NCBI GenBank assembly: GCA_004352715.1
Contig: SCFE01000008.1
Span: forward strand, 1,776,502 to 1,840,501
DNA length: 64,000 bases
DNA from: Hofstenia miamia
Taxonomy: Eukaryota; Xenacoelomorpha; Acoela
Reading direction: 5' to 3'
Shown: positions 34,901 to 46,168 of the stretch, piece by piece
How positions within the stretch are numbered: position 1 is the stretch's first letter
Layout of the letters: each line of letters starts with the position of its first letter
Translations under genes and position numbers: made by a program
The notes under the pieces: generated by a model
Seen by the model: only the letters and a program-made list of their open reading frames with translations
Database searches by the model: none
What the model was told of the DNA's origin: nothing

Positions 34901-35101
34901 CGTTCTTTCAAAACTTCCTAATCCCTCAAAATCCAAAACAACATACAAACAGTCTTCTGAAATTTTAAGGCTAAGCCAACAGCCATCAGTGCATCGATTA
35001 CCTGATATATCATAGGATGAACCTGTTAAATGATTAAGTGTATAGCTCTTCCCAGTAGATTGCTTTCCCATAGATGATATCACTTTAATATTTTTTGCCA
35101 T
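31976..35101 (-). CDS. GTP-binding / Cys-His-rich / von Willebrand A protein (intact 1,041-codon part)
   Basis: One open frame. Residues 12-19 (GKQSTGKS) are a P-loop, NRCTDGCW (35-42) is a switch-I-like block and DFEG (57-60) is the switch-II box, together giving a large GTPase of the GBP/VLIG-like kind. A helical region to about 380 follows, then a Cys/His-rich region from 386 to about 800 with many CxxxC and HxxxC spacings (for example CNHKGDHICSNQIHTCNHKC), probably zinc-binding. The C-terminal VWA domain (about 827-1020) has the metal-site motif DASGSM at 835-840, TDGGTSFAVAL and FMSDGES. The family, known to me from fungi and protists, has unknown function. The G domain suggests GTP-driven assembly and the VWA domain a metal-dependent binding surface, but both are inference. 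Upstream sequence continues the same protein, so the ATG at 35101 is probably not the true start. Confidence 0.75.
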   Translation of the reverse strand: MAKNIKVISSMGKQSTGKSYTLNHLTGSSYDISGNRCTDGCWLSLKISEDCLYVVLDFEGLGSFERTDQDDMLLSVFNSAISNMTLYKSEYRLDKDVNKMLARFNLGSNKLKDDKQLFRSCFYIIIKDVSEQDIEDIHYEFKQKIDTIIKAEREKNFIATMYKSGFHIHPFPIFQISDYFEDMEELQKKMYEITPTFDNGIEFLEFLKLLLAKLAIADFKEIGLQQIESRVKNLKDSMRFAIIFGQTGSEIPKNEHFDLRCLDNISNKIENLKTINLEQLSEPITLNDFKYIFKDEYLSNIISEFSVIYTQNGTNFKKWRLGLEDYISNILQFRIERVQKWIDINFTKYKSQNRSEYDDNYSELISYFETVKNESLLAFKIYNEKCHFCYLKCTQIISYDSPHQCSTDHACNVLCDFFDTNLSNACSLFMGHEEKHICKDVPHICSEPCRYNTINNCEHSCQLKCNHKGDHICSNQIHTCNHKCSLPDCSSTCQMNCEVMHNIHKCSKEQCVQKCCIRNCHNLCTTFDHFHLTKISTQYREENSNEYEVNYQSEHFCGNKHKCEEMCSREGYCKTYVEKSIESQEEFIGKVDKFQYKRLVQKGEKLPCHRILNPYEMEHSGAHICSSNENKIHFCEDVCPTCENICDKSFGHAKEGDTFHDTSNGNMIHSTFIANADEINVGKHKYKVGESAIAEMCDMFCISLGRGHIHILECDKKLDSCIHDESTDSQTHAKCIYEPNTNTEKDELKHSMYWETIGWRDPCTESDIMDFKLCPCYCSSEEHGEDHSFCVGNLWHKPFENVNVAMQAKGTLTTDGHVFLCEHPPKIFHFVLALDASGSMKNNWYNLVDSVIAFVNNRKEIKNVDLDAAGSMSSDRSNIVDYLKSFFMNQKESKNVDKLSIIIYSNVSNIAVEYIDMSCFNPRILKYTDGGTSFAVALKDVDKVIFDHKSKSVTPILIFMSDGESIDGDNEMELICSKYKNDYNFESVFVGFGGGDFKRLEKLAELGNGKFLKCAKDFNLKDGFMQIAASYPAKVSVKAIM

Positions 35102-38100
35102 GAATTAAAAATTGATTCTTTAAGACCCAGTGTAATGTGATTCTTCAAATCTAATGCATTTGAACCTTTTTGTAATATCTAGGTTAGTTCCATTATTTAA
35201 AACATAGAATTCGCCAAATTGACATCTTGCAATTTGACAGGGAACCAAACATATTAGTTGCTTAATAAAGTTTCCAAACAATTGTTCACTATCTTCAGGA
35301 AACTGAAATTCATGGTATGTCTTTATACCTATATTCTGTATTCCTAAGCAAGACAATGGTTTGCTTGTGGAATGCAGTTTTCTTTGAATATTTTTCATGT
35401 AATTCATCACGTTTGTCTTCAATTCATCATTAACTCTTGCACAAATAATGAGAAAATAATACTTAAACTGTTTTTGTGATTGTAGTAACATTGGATCATC
35501 ACATGGAAATTTTAGAAACATCCAATATAGATAATGAAGCCAATAAAATTTTTTATTAGCATTCTCTTCTTGCTTTTCATTCCTTTCTGAAATTTGTAAT
35601 TCACTTCTGGCAGTTTTTAAATTTAATTTAAATATTCGAATGCAATTTTCTTTGTAATCTGGCTCAATGGCCATAGCATAGTTTCCTATTCAAGCTATTT
35701 TGCAATTAGAGTCTAATTGAACCTGGGGAAGCATATTGAATGTGTCCACCATCAATGGATAACAAATGTTGGTTTTTGTAAATAAAAATAAGAATTTTCC
35801 ACTAGGATCAATTTTAATTGAAATGTAATTTTTTGTTGAGTCAATTTGCTTTTTCATAGATAGCAAGCCATTTTTGTAATCTATCCTTAATATTTCACCA
35901 CTCTCAGATACTAACCATGCATACTTGCTTGAGTATTGTAGTTGCAAACTTAGTACGTTGCAAATGTTAAATTTTTCAAGTTCTATTTGGTTAATCAGCT
36001 CATAATTCAAAAAGTTTGACTTGAACTTATATACTACAATACAGTTACAATACTTTGTTCTAGAGTAGATTGCAATAATTCTTGAAATATTATCAAAGTT
36101 GGAAAGTGTAATCGGCTTAGCAAAGTGAACTTCCAAAATTTTCTTTAACTGAACCATATCCATTATTAGCAATTTAGACTTAGACATTTCATTGATATTT
36201 TTTAGTAACATCACATAATTTGAAGCACATGGAAAAACATTTACATTTTCAATAGCATCGAAATTCAATTCTTTTAGTTGAATTAATTCAAAGTTTTCCT
36301 GTAAGTTTGTACAATGACTAAGTTTTTCTTCAAGATCTTTTGGGCATAACTTATGAAATTGAAATGTGTATTCTTCAGGATTTTTCTCTTTTACATTAAC
36401 AGATATTTGATACTTACTTTTCCCCGTTTTTCTGACATATTCAATATAATCAGTCTTTGAAAAATTTTTGGCACTAACAATATGCTGAAATTCATCATTA
36501 ATTTTTTTGTTCCAAATCAAATTTTGTTCATGTTTTTCATAGTTTAATAACATTTCATTGACGTATATAGAGGCCAACTCATTTTTAAGTATTTCATTTT
36601 TTGAGAAGTCATTTAAAGTTATCTTTACGTGAGAAAGAATTTCTTTGACAGATCCATTTTCATTAGTATTTTGCTGATCTTTGCTTAACATGTAGTTTGC
36701 AAGTGATTTAACTGCCTTCATTGGATTCTTTGAAAACTTTGAATGAATTGTTGAAGTCTTACTTGTTATAAGTACTTTATGTTCCTGCAAAAAATGTAAA
36801 ATTTCATTCTGATAATTGCTATCTGCTATTTGTTCATAAGTTCACTTGAAATTGTATGACCAGGCAATGTTTCCAAGAGTTTAAACTGAAAGGATTCATC
36901 CTTAACAAAATCTATGCATTCATTTAAGAGATTCCTTTCTTCATCATCAAGAATAGAGTCTATAGCTTTTTTTGAAATATACAGTAAAATTTTCTTTTTA
37001 AAATTGGAATATTCTTCAGTTTCATTGAGATTATTTGTAAGCTCTGACAATTTACTCATTTGTTCAGTAAATTTGCATGGTTCAATTATGGAAATGTATT
37101 CCTCCTTAAATGAGAAAACTACATTTGAGGAACACTTAAATCCAAATCCATTGTATTTTTTGTGAACATCTCTAGCACTAAGAGTTTCTATCTCAGTTTT
37201 TTCTGAATATGTAATTTGATTTTTTCTAATATTTGCGAGAAGCAAATTCGGGGAATTTGATGTATATATAAAATATTTTTCTTTACTTTTTGGCAAGCTA
37301 AATTCTCCAAAGAAAATTACTGAACAGCTCTCTGTTTGTACTTGTTCATCCTTTATTGTATAAGAACGAATGCGCTTTTCTTTCTTAAAAGATTTGTCCT
37401 TAAAGACTATATAATCACAATCATCATTATCAGGGAGAAAAATTATGTTTGTGGATAATAACATCATGTATCTTAGGAAATGAATAGCTCGTGATTTTTG
37501 ATGACATCTTTATAGTAATCATCTAATTTTGAAAGTAGGCAAAGATAAGCAATCTTATTTTTCTCGTTTTTATTGAACAAGTTGCTAATCATGTAAATTC
37601 CATGGCCAAACTCATTTACTTTAAGGTAACATTTGAATAATTGCACATCTGACAAAAGATGTTTAGATTTAAAGTATGTGAATACATTTTTTAATGTTCC
37701 AAGCACTGTAATGAACTGGCATTTAATTTCATTTAGTGCTTCAAATTTGATCACAGAGCTCAATAACAGACTTTTGTAGAAGCATTTTTGAAAATCATTG
37801 TTACACATAATTTCTATGGTATTTTCATTAACATATAACTTTTCAACAATTATATCATTCTGGATTTTTGATTTTATGTTCACCAAATGTAGTACAAAAT
37901 TTTCTTGTTCTACAATTCTATTTTGAGATTGCATGCAAAAGCTTAGTAGACAGTCGAGATTATCGCTACTAAGTTTAGTGCTAATATTCCAATTATATCT
38001 TTTTCGATTATCAAGGTCATCAGCATTTCATAGTCGGTGTTACACGCTTGTGCAATACTTTTGAAGAAAAATTCTAATAACTCACATGTTTTTTCATCTT

Positions 38101-38128
38101 CAAATGCTTCATTTGATTCCAATATATC
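35090..38128 (-). pseudogene. 5' coding part of the GTPase/VWA gene, broken by four A-run frame changes and one TGA
   Basis: Coding pieces are collinear with the intact 3' part. After an acceptor (TTTTTGCATTTAG, AG at 38129-38130) come DILESNEAFEDEKTCELLEFF; then NLDCLLSFCMQSQNRIVEQ; then SRAIHFLRYMMLLSTNIIF; then YQNEILHFLQEHKVLITSK; then, past a TGA at 35690-35692, MAIEPDYKENCIRIFKLN; and LICLVPCQIARCQFGEFYVLN, a block I recall upstream of the G domain in this family. Between 35167 and 35096 the frame LGLKESIFNSW leads into the P-loop. Frame changes lie at A-runs at 37974-37976, 37495-37499, 36829-36831 and the pair 35167-35171/35091-35096. With these allowed for, the protein would be about 2,050 residues. 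It is either a decaying gene or a good gene with base-call errors. Confidence 0.6.
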
Positions 38129-38172
38129 CTAAATGCAAAAATGTAATTTGAATTCTAATACAAAAATCACTA

Positions 38173-38330
38173 TGCAAGCAAATTTTCTTGATTCAAACTG
38201 ATGTTGATAAAAATTTTCCAGTTATTCAAATTTCTATTTTTCAATGCATATAAAAATGCTTGAAGAGCTTTATTGCAATAATAGTTTAGTGAAAAAACAT
38301 TCAAACGAACAATTCTATACTGTACTATTT
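38173..38330 (-). CDS. Possible further upstream exon of the GTPase/VWA gene
   Basis: About 50 open codons on the minus strand read VFSLNYYCNKALQAFLYAL and NRNLNNWKIFINISLNQENL and end at a TAG about 45 bases before the next exon's acceptor. The helical, repeat-like character suits the N-terminal part of a large scaffold protein. No donor in the right phase could be found, so the link to the gene is a guess. Confidence 0.3.
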
Positions 38331-38340
38331 AAATATATAT

Positions 38341-38574
38341 TTTTTGATTATATGTATGTACATATATATATAGATTTTCTAACTTTAAGAGCCTTTCTGC
38401 AATACATGCTCTATTTTGATCAGCTGAAACCAAAATTCTTAAAACACTATGTTGCCCAAAATCACTCAACCAAAAAAACATTTGCTTTAAGTGGATACAA
38501 TTTTTTTTAATTTTACTTTGTAAAATATATTTGTGCTAAATCGAAAAAACTTTAGCGGCAACACACATTTTTTA

Positions 38575-38617
<43 letters not shown>

Positions 38618-38846
38618 ATAATGGCTTTGGATACAAAATTTTAAAATATCTAAAAGGCACTGGATACAAAAAAATCTATACGGGCGCTAGATACTCTGGT
38701 TGAGGGCGCTGGATATGGGTCAAAAATTTTTTTTTTGAAAGAACTTAAAGCTCATACATAAGAAATTAGACATTTATTACAAATGCATAATATGTAATTT
38801 TTTTGAATAAAATGAATTCTGGTTTTCATCAAAAAGTGCAGGATAC

Positions 38847-38877
<31 letters not shown>

Positions 38878-40568
38878 AAGAAAAATATACAAATAAAGAA
38901 AAATTTTTAATTTTATAATATTTTTAAAGTATTTTTGTGTTAATTACAGAAATTTTGAATTATTCTAGGCACACGCAACCTTAGAAATCTTCTAATATCC
39001 AATAAATTAATTTCACCTCTGTGCGGTAAATATTATAAAAATTCACCATAACGGATGGGTCAGCACAGGTCGGCTACCTTTCAAATAAAGTAATTGTCAT
39101 TAATGGGCTTATAGATTTTAAAATGGCCATTAAGACTATTATTACGATAATTAAAAGGCTTTGTTAATCTGCTTTTACTAAAATGTTCAGGTTGAATTCA
39201 TTTTTCTGCTGCAACATTGTGCGCATAAAAAGCTTGTTGCCTATTCAGCTGCAAATATTAGGCATCCTTTATCAATGCTAATAAAATTTACTTCATGGTA
39301 AGGCACAACAATTGTGTTTACATTAATTCTATCACATTTCTTCCATTAAGTAGCACCTTTTTTTCAACATGTCATTACGCGGGTATGGTGTTCCGAGTCA
39401 AAGATATTTTTGTATTATTGTCTGCTTTTAACGATTTTTATCTTTCGGTGTGTATTAGTAATAAAAATTCAAAAAACAGGCTGTTAGGAATATTTCAATA
39501 ATTTAATAAGATATACACAATCATATCTGTTTTCAAAACATCAGTAAGATTTCCTTTGATCGCCTATAACAAATTTTTTATTTTCACAATTTCCTCTATT
39601 TGATTTAGAAAATTTTTTCATTAAATTATATTTTATTGCTATAAAGGAATAAAATCGCCTAAGGCATTAGAAGAAATATCTTTTGAGCAGTCCTAGACTT
39701 CTGAATTTTTACTAATTATAGATCTATATAAACTTTAAAAAATTTAAAATTATCGATAAGATTACTAAAGTACCATATATAGTAGATAACATTTAAAATA
39801 AATATGAATTTCCTTTCGCAAATAAAGACAGGAACACTTTGAGCCACATAACCCAAAAATTAGTTAAAAAGTCTGAATGAAGAGCCTTAGCAATTCCTAT
39901 AAAATATAATATATTTATATGGTACAGACTTCATAGGCTGGTTTTTCGGAATACTTAACACCGCCCCACTTCAACAGTGGAAGTACACATTGTAAATTGT
40001 CTTTAATTTCATATGAAAATAATCAACTTAAATCAAAATCTCAAATTCACCTGTTTTCTACTTAATGTGATACCTTAAGAAATTCTAAGTAACATTTTTA
40101 ATTAACATCATGCCAAAAACTTAAAAAATCAAAATTGAATGTCGATTGGAATAAATTTGTAAATTTGTAATTTACGAAGCTTTATTATGACTATATTTAT
40201 TGAAAATTTGCATACTATTTTTTTCGGGAAAGCAACAGTGCATAGATTGTGAAATTTCATTTTGAGTAACATTAAGAAATATATTATTAATGGAAAGTTG
40301 TGTAAGCACGTACTTGACCATTTCCTACCTAATTTTGGGATCACATTTATCAATTAATGTGAATCATATAAACAAAAACATTAAGGCTAACTATTACAAT
40401 TATCCGTTCACGTAGAACGCAAGCAATTTAACAATGCTGCATGTATATTTATTCAAATAACTAAATGAATGATTTGGTTTAAATATTATTTAAAGATTTA
40501 ATTAAAAAGTACGACTGGCTGCGGCTGAAAATAGCACAGTAATGTGGCTATGTTTATATGAAGCTAAT
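38341..40568. other. Noncoding interval with (AT)n tracts
   Basis: Holds (AT)n tracts at about 38575-38610 and 38848-38877. Between them, at about 38655-38720, three imperfect copies of GGCGCTGGATA occur about 25 bp apart. No coding frame is supported. Confidence 0.5.
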
Positions 40569-40726
40569 TTATATTAATAATTTATTAAAGTTCCTTGCCT
40601 TGGATTGCACTTTGAGATAATTCCCATCAGTTTCATTTATACTCAAATTTTCTCTTTCAATATTTGAACATGAAGGACTTTTCTCTAACTTCATAGTTTC
40701 AGCATTACTCTTGGGTTGAATCGTAC
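40569..40726 (-). CDS. Possible terminal exon of an unidentified minus-strand gene
   Basis: An acceptor (TTAACATTCTTTTAG, AG at 40727-40728) precedes 51 open codons rich in Ser, Asn, Glu and Lys (KSNAETMKLEKSPSCSNIER, ending KARNFNKLLI) and a TAA. AATAAA overlaps the last codons. It looks like the disordered tail of a host protein. The rest of the gene was not found, and it should lie at higher coordinates, where I see only noncoding AT-rich DNA. Confidence 0.28.
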
Positions 40727-40729
40727 CTA

Positions 40730-41012
40730 AAAGAATGTTAAGAATTCTCAACCTATTTATGCAAATGTCTTAAAAACATTTAATGCTAGATAAACTGTGG
40801 AACACTATTTATATTTTAGTGTATGTTGGCAGAATTATACAAATGAACATTTTCAATTGCAATTGTTATACTTTGAGTATATTTACATTAGAGATGTCAT
40901 AGATATGACTTATCAATAATACCCGATATGCACTTAAGGCAGTACGTTTATGCAAAGAGGAATTAGTTATTTCTCAGGGAAATCCAGTGTACTTGCATTG
41001 TATTCTTAATCT

Positions 41013-41046
<34 letters not shown>

Positions 41047-41996
41047 TACATACACATACACATATATAAATATTAAAAATGTATAAATATATAAACTCTT
41101 TTTATCTAGAGAATTATGTAAGGTTATACAGAAAGTTGAAATTGCACAATGCAATTTTTAGCTATTATATTTCTAGCAAAATACAAATTTTTAAATTTTC
41201 TATATATATCAATGCTTTGCATAATTTTAAAGTTTTTCATTTTTTCAGAGAACTTAAATCGTGAATGCATTTCTTGGGTTATTCGGTTTCTATTTGTATG
41301 ATAGGTAAACTATATAAAATAGAGCGGCATTATAAAAAACTATCATAGTTTACATTGCTTTGGAATTGATCAAACTTCACTTAGCATTGAAAAAAACTAA
41401 GTAAATAAACAACTGCCATTTGCTTTTGAATATTTGCAATAGAAAATCCTTCTTTTTGTTTCGAGTGTCCTTCCAATATTTTAAAAAAATGTCCATACTT
41501 TATTTTATGATGTTTTTAAGCTTTCAAGATTAAGTCAGAAAATACAATTTTCCTTAATATGAGCAAAAATTCTGCTATTTTAGATGAGTAAAAATCAAAA
41601 AGCAGAAAAACTCAGTTTATAACAGACAGTGAGATAAATTTTCCGGCATTGCTAGAAATTTTGGCGGCGACTTTCAGACCGATCGCAGGATCAATCTCTG
41701 ACTATTCCCCTTCTATTACTTAGTCGTTGTAATTTATTGGTGATTGTTGCAGAGATTTTTAATTTAAAAACTCACTATTAATAATACATGGAATGAATTA
41801 TGAAGGCCGGCAAAGTATTTTTTCTTAAATAGTGCTTAGCTAATTCTTAGATAAAGTCTTGTTATTGTTGAAGGAAAGAAAATTCAAGTGCATGCATCAA
41901 ACGTTTTCAAAGCAAGAACTATATAAGCAATAGTCGGATTCAAAAATATATAGAATCTAGAATATCCAATGTTATTATGTATATATATATATATAA
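40730..41996. other. Noncoding interval with (AT)n tracts
   Basis: AT-rich sequence with a (TA)n tract at about 41018-41042, ending in (AT)n at the 100-base gap. No gene is visible. Confidence 0.45.
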
Positions 41997-42096
41997 NNNN
42001 NNNNNNNNNNNNNNNNNNNNNNNNNNNNNNNNNNNNNNNNNNNNNNNNNNNNNNNNNNNNNNNNNNNNNNNNNNNNNNNNNNNNNNNNNNNNNNNN
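41997..42096. other. Assembly gap (100 N)
   Basis: Exactly 100 N, flanked on both sides by (AT)n sequence. It is a scaffold join of unknown true length. Confidence 0.95.
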
Positions 42097-43199
42097 ATGT
42101 ATATATAAACCCTATATATATATATATATATATATATAATAATTACATAAAGGATCAAATTTCAAAAAGAAATATTCATAAAAAATTTAGATGAGAAAAA
42201 CCTGATTTATTTGAGCAGTGCAAGAGAGTCTGTAAATATAATAACAACGACTAGTTTTGTTTAATAATATTTAATTAACACTTCAGATGCATTGAATTTA
42301 ATTCACAAAAGTAGCAAAAATATTTTCTATAGCTTTAAAAAATTTATATTTCACAGAACCTCAATATTTTAATAAAAATGATTCAAAAGCATTGCTTACA
42401 TACCCTAAGAACAAAATTACTTTAGTACTTATCTGATTTTGTTATTAAATTATGCAAAAATGTAAACAATTAAATTTCTACATACTTAACCATGATTAAC
42501 TCCAACATTTTCTATTCAAGATTATAATAACAAGCTATATACATAATGTAATATTGTTAATATTTTGACGGATGCCCATTAGGCAAATTATTCTCTCTAG
42601 TCTCAAACCCAACAAGGTTTCAATGCTTTTAATGTATCACCAGTAAATGCATTTGGCCTGATGTAGTTCCATCAAAATGTAAACGTATTATTCCGCCATG
42701 ACCACCATGCTAACCATCACAACCCACATACATTAATTCATTGTCTTTAAAATATTCTAACTTTAACGTTAAAATGTGAGAGAAGAACCAGTTTTAGGGC
42801 AACATGGCCAATAAATCTAATATTTGATGACTAAATGCTCAACAATTAACCCTTTTTCTTTATACTTGTGCTACACGGCGTATTCGTTCATAAATAAACA
42901 GTGAATATATGATAGAAGCTGAATTTGAGGTTATCACATTCTTTCATAAAAAAGTTCTTTATTTTTCTCGTCGTCTTCTTAACTTTACCCCGTCAAAAAC
43001 TTTACTGGTGTCATTTTTCTCACGCAAGCCATAATCTTATAATGTTGCAGATGCAATTGCTGCCACTGTAGTATTAGAAAACAATAAAGAACACACTCTA
43101 GTTATATTGGGTATTTCCTCACTTTGTGAATTTACTTCTTTGTCTGTATCAGTTTCCACTAAGCATGCATCGTTATCTACATCGAACAGGTAACTTTCA

Positions 43200-43764
43200 C
43201 ATCTTCTTTATATAACACCGAATCATAATAACTTTACTTTTCAAGCTTCTTTTTTCTCTCTTGGCCATTTTGGAAGCCATTGCTTTATCCGTGTCACCAA
43301 TTATAATTTGTCTACTATTTTTCTGATCCAGTAAAAAGGTTCTCTCTGCCAAGGGAACCTTCATCTCTCTTGAACAAGAGCAACCCAGAAATTCTTTGCA
43401 TCGGCATGCCGCAATGTAAAGTAGTACTTTGCTTTCTACTTTAGCCTTTCAATGGTTTCCCTAGGTGTGCCAGTTTTCTTCAATATCACCCTTAAGTTGC
43501 AAAGTAAGTTTACGATTTTATTCTCGATTTTTCTTAGGGATGCGGTTGGTATGCTAGCTTTATCCAGCGCTCAGTTATTTCAATCAAAGCTTTTGAAATT
43601 ACTTTAGTTGAAGCTGTTGTTTTTGGATAATCTAATTTTAGAAAAATGAAATATCGCATTGCATCACCAATGGAAGGCAAATCAATTGGAGAGCCATATG
43701 CAGGACAACAAGTGCAACTTTGGGTTTTAGTAGACATAGCCATGATAAATCTTAAAATATACAT
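43200..43764 (-). pseudogene. N-terminal part of an orphan mobile-element protein (copy A)
   Basis: From an ATG at 43734 the minus strand reads CPAYGSPIDLPSIGDAMRYF, KVISKALIEITERWIK. After one-base frame changes at A-runs it continues ASIPTASLRKIENKIVNLL, then KVESKVLLYIAACRCKEF, GCSCSREMKVPLAERTFLLD and SRQIIIGDTDKAMASKMAK. I recall the same order (short-helix block, IPT block, CKCKxF/CxC motif, xERxFLxDQ, IG) in uncharacterised, repeat-borne proteins of cnidarians and arthropods. Function is unknown. Only the first third is here and it is broken, so it is a fossil. The copy at 53520-54081 shares the same breaks, so they predate the duplication or are systematic. Confidence 0.55.
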
Positions 43765-46168
43765 TTGCGCATTATTTTGATATGAAATATTTAGATAAAT
43801 GTAATAAAAAAATATATAGCCTAAATAAAAAGCTTAATAGATCTAATAAATGCAATAAACCTTTATATACGTTTCCGTAAGAAACCTATAAATATATTAT
43901 AGTTGCAAATAATTGCAATAACAAATTTAGCCCTTTTATGTTATTGTTACTGTGGGAAGTTAGAAAAATTTTCATATATTTCATAAAGATAGAGGAGTTA
44001 AAATTTTACCAACCAAGAGGCAAAGGTAAATGACAAATAAAATTGGTAAAATGTATATATTTGAAACAATTATACATAGGAGCAACGTTTTCCTTCTACC
44101 GTATAAATACATGAACATTAAGCATGGAGAGAGTTTATATCTTTTTGAAAAATTCAAAATTTTCAAAGAGAACGTGTTAATCTTTTCGGCAACCCTAGGC
44201 ACAGCAATGCGGTAAGAAATTGTCAACATTGTAATAAAGTACGTTTCCCAAAACACTTACCCATGCCCCAACATTTTCAAATTCTTCGAAAATTAGAGAA
44301 ATGGTTTGTGTTTAAATCAGACGATAGGCTCCTTATGGTATTTTGGTTACATGTAGTAATTGCGTAATTTTCCAATTTCATAAATTCAATAAAAATTATA
44401 TTTGCGAATAAATGATGTCTTAACATTCGCCAGTAGAGGGATACAAAATTAACTGACAAAATCTCTTGTAATTTATGGGGTAAATATTATCGAACATTGA
44501 GAAAAGCACATTTACAATTTAGAGATGACAATTTTTACTTATGTTATAGTCGAATTATTTACTACATTTTTTCTAGTGGGTTTTCGTAATATAATATCAG
44601 CCATTCGACCCACAGTAATGAATTTTCTGATAACTATAATGAGCAACGGGTTATTTCAGTTTTAAAATTGAAACGGACTTTCGAAAATACCGATGTTGCA
44701 GTTATTATAACGTATATATTTTTCAAGAATAAAAATTTTTAACAGCCCTGTGACATTTTTATAACAACAATTTTCAAATATTTGATTTTGCAAAATTGTA
44801 ACAAATGCCCTACAAAAATGTAAGAAAACGATTGATATGTCGAAGAATTACTAAAGTTCAGTAGCAAAATATTGTTTAATTAATATCGATTTGGTATTAT
44901 GTCATTTTCTAAGGCTTTTTAAATATCAATATTTGAAATAATACATTTATGAAGTATTCTTAAACCCGCTCATTTTCTGTAAACTAAGTTATTTTTAAAC
45001 ATTTTGTCTGAACTTCAACATGGCTATAATTAAATCGTGAATTTCATCGTGAAACGAACTTATTTCCAGAACTAAGCAGTGAGGAATGAATTTAATTAAA
45101 ATACTCGGTATGGAGAGAATTTAAATCTTTTTCAAAAATTCAAAAATTTCTAAGAAAACTTGTTAATCTATTCATTAATCTCTGCCACAGCAATAAGCTT
45201 TAATAAATATCTTCAACATTGTATTAATGCATGTTCCTCATCAGAAAATTCTAGGCTGTTTAAGGTTAAGGAATCAGAGCATCAACCATAAACATTTAGT
45301 TCTATAAATCTAACTTACGTACGTATGTCTGCATATGCCATGTGAACAATTCACATGCAAATGTATACAATATTGAGTCAAATTTTCAATTTTGATATCT
45401 AATTCATTTTCGGAAATTCAATTTGTGCAAAATCTGAACTTAAGAATTATATTATTTTTGAGTTTGAATTTTACTGATTAGATTTTTTCAATTGATTGAA
45501 TTTTTCCAATTTGATTGGAAGCTTTTGTGCTTAGATGACGCCTTAGTGCGAATTTAACTAAATCTGTTTTACCACTTATACGTCATTTTAGTTATTAGTG
45601 ATGATTTCCATATATGCGATTTTTTTTAAAATTTTGCTCAATTTATAATCTAATGGTTTCATAAGCCATTAAAAAATTTAAATGTAGTATCAATTCCTTC
45701 AAATTTTAAAATTTTTCTAATTTTTCTAATATCACTTATAAACCGCCAATAATGGTCGATATACCAAAAAAGTGCACTCCTAGATCTATTCATGAGAAAT
45801 CAAATGCTCTAAAATTTTGCAAACATGGATTAAAATTGGATAGGTGTCGAGAACATGGGTGGGGGTGGGATGGGTTTATTGTAGAATCTTGCCAACCTTC
45901 ATACTAGTAAGTCTTAGCTTAATTTAGGAGCTGCTGTGACAATTGGTTCCTCCTTAGATAGTACGGTAGGTGACAGACTCCAATCTCCATCTCTCTTCTT
46001 TCAGTTCTATTGTTTAGCTGTTATAACTGATTAAACTATTATCTCATCAACTAGTATTGCTACGAAACTAACAACTATTGTTTTAGATCCAAGACACGAG
46101 ACAGAGGGTACAAAGTACAGGGTACACTTACCCGACCTGCAACAAAGCACAAAAGAGGAATTGAAGAA

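Noticed and set aside
36826-36831. Euplotes-type programmed frameshift at AAA-TAG
   Set aside because: The Euplotes mechanism is a +1 shift at the stop, but here the coding frame resumes with a -1 shift. The animal-type gene content also does not fit a ciliate.
36780-36850. Intron-like acceptor TTTTTTGCAG at about 36786 on the minus strand inside the GTPase/VWA gene
   Set aside because: The same frame stays open and protein-like straight through it (NYQNEILHFLQEHKVL), and no donor in matching phase exists. A one-base frame change at 36829-36831 explains the junction better.
41940-42158. Open minus frame across the N gap rich in Ile-Tyr repeats
   Set aside because: It is simply (AT)n translated, interrupted by N. 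No protein is implied.
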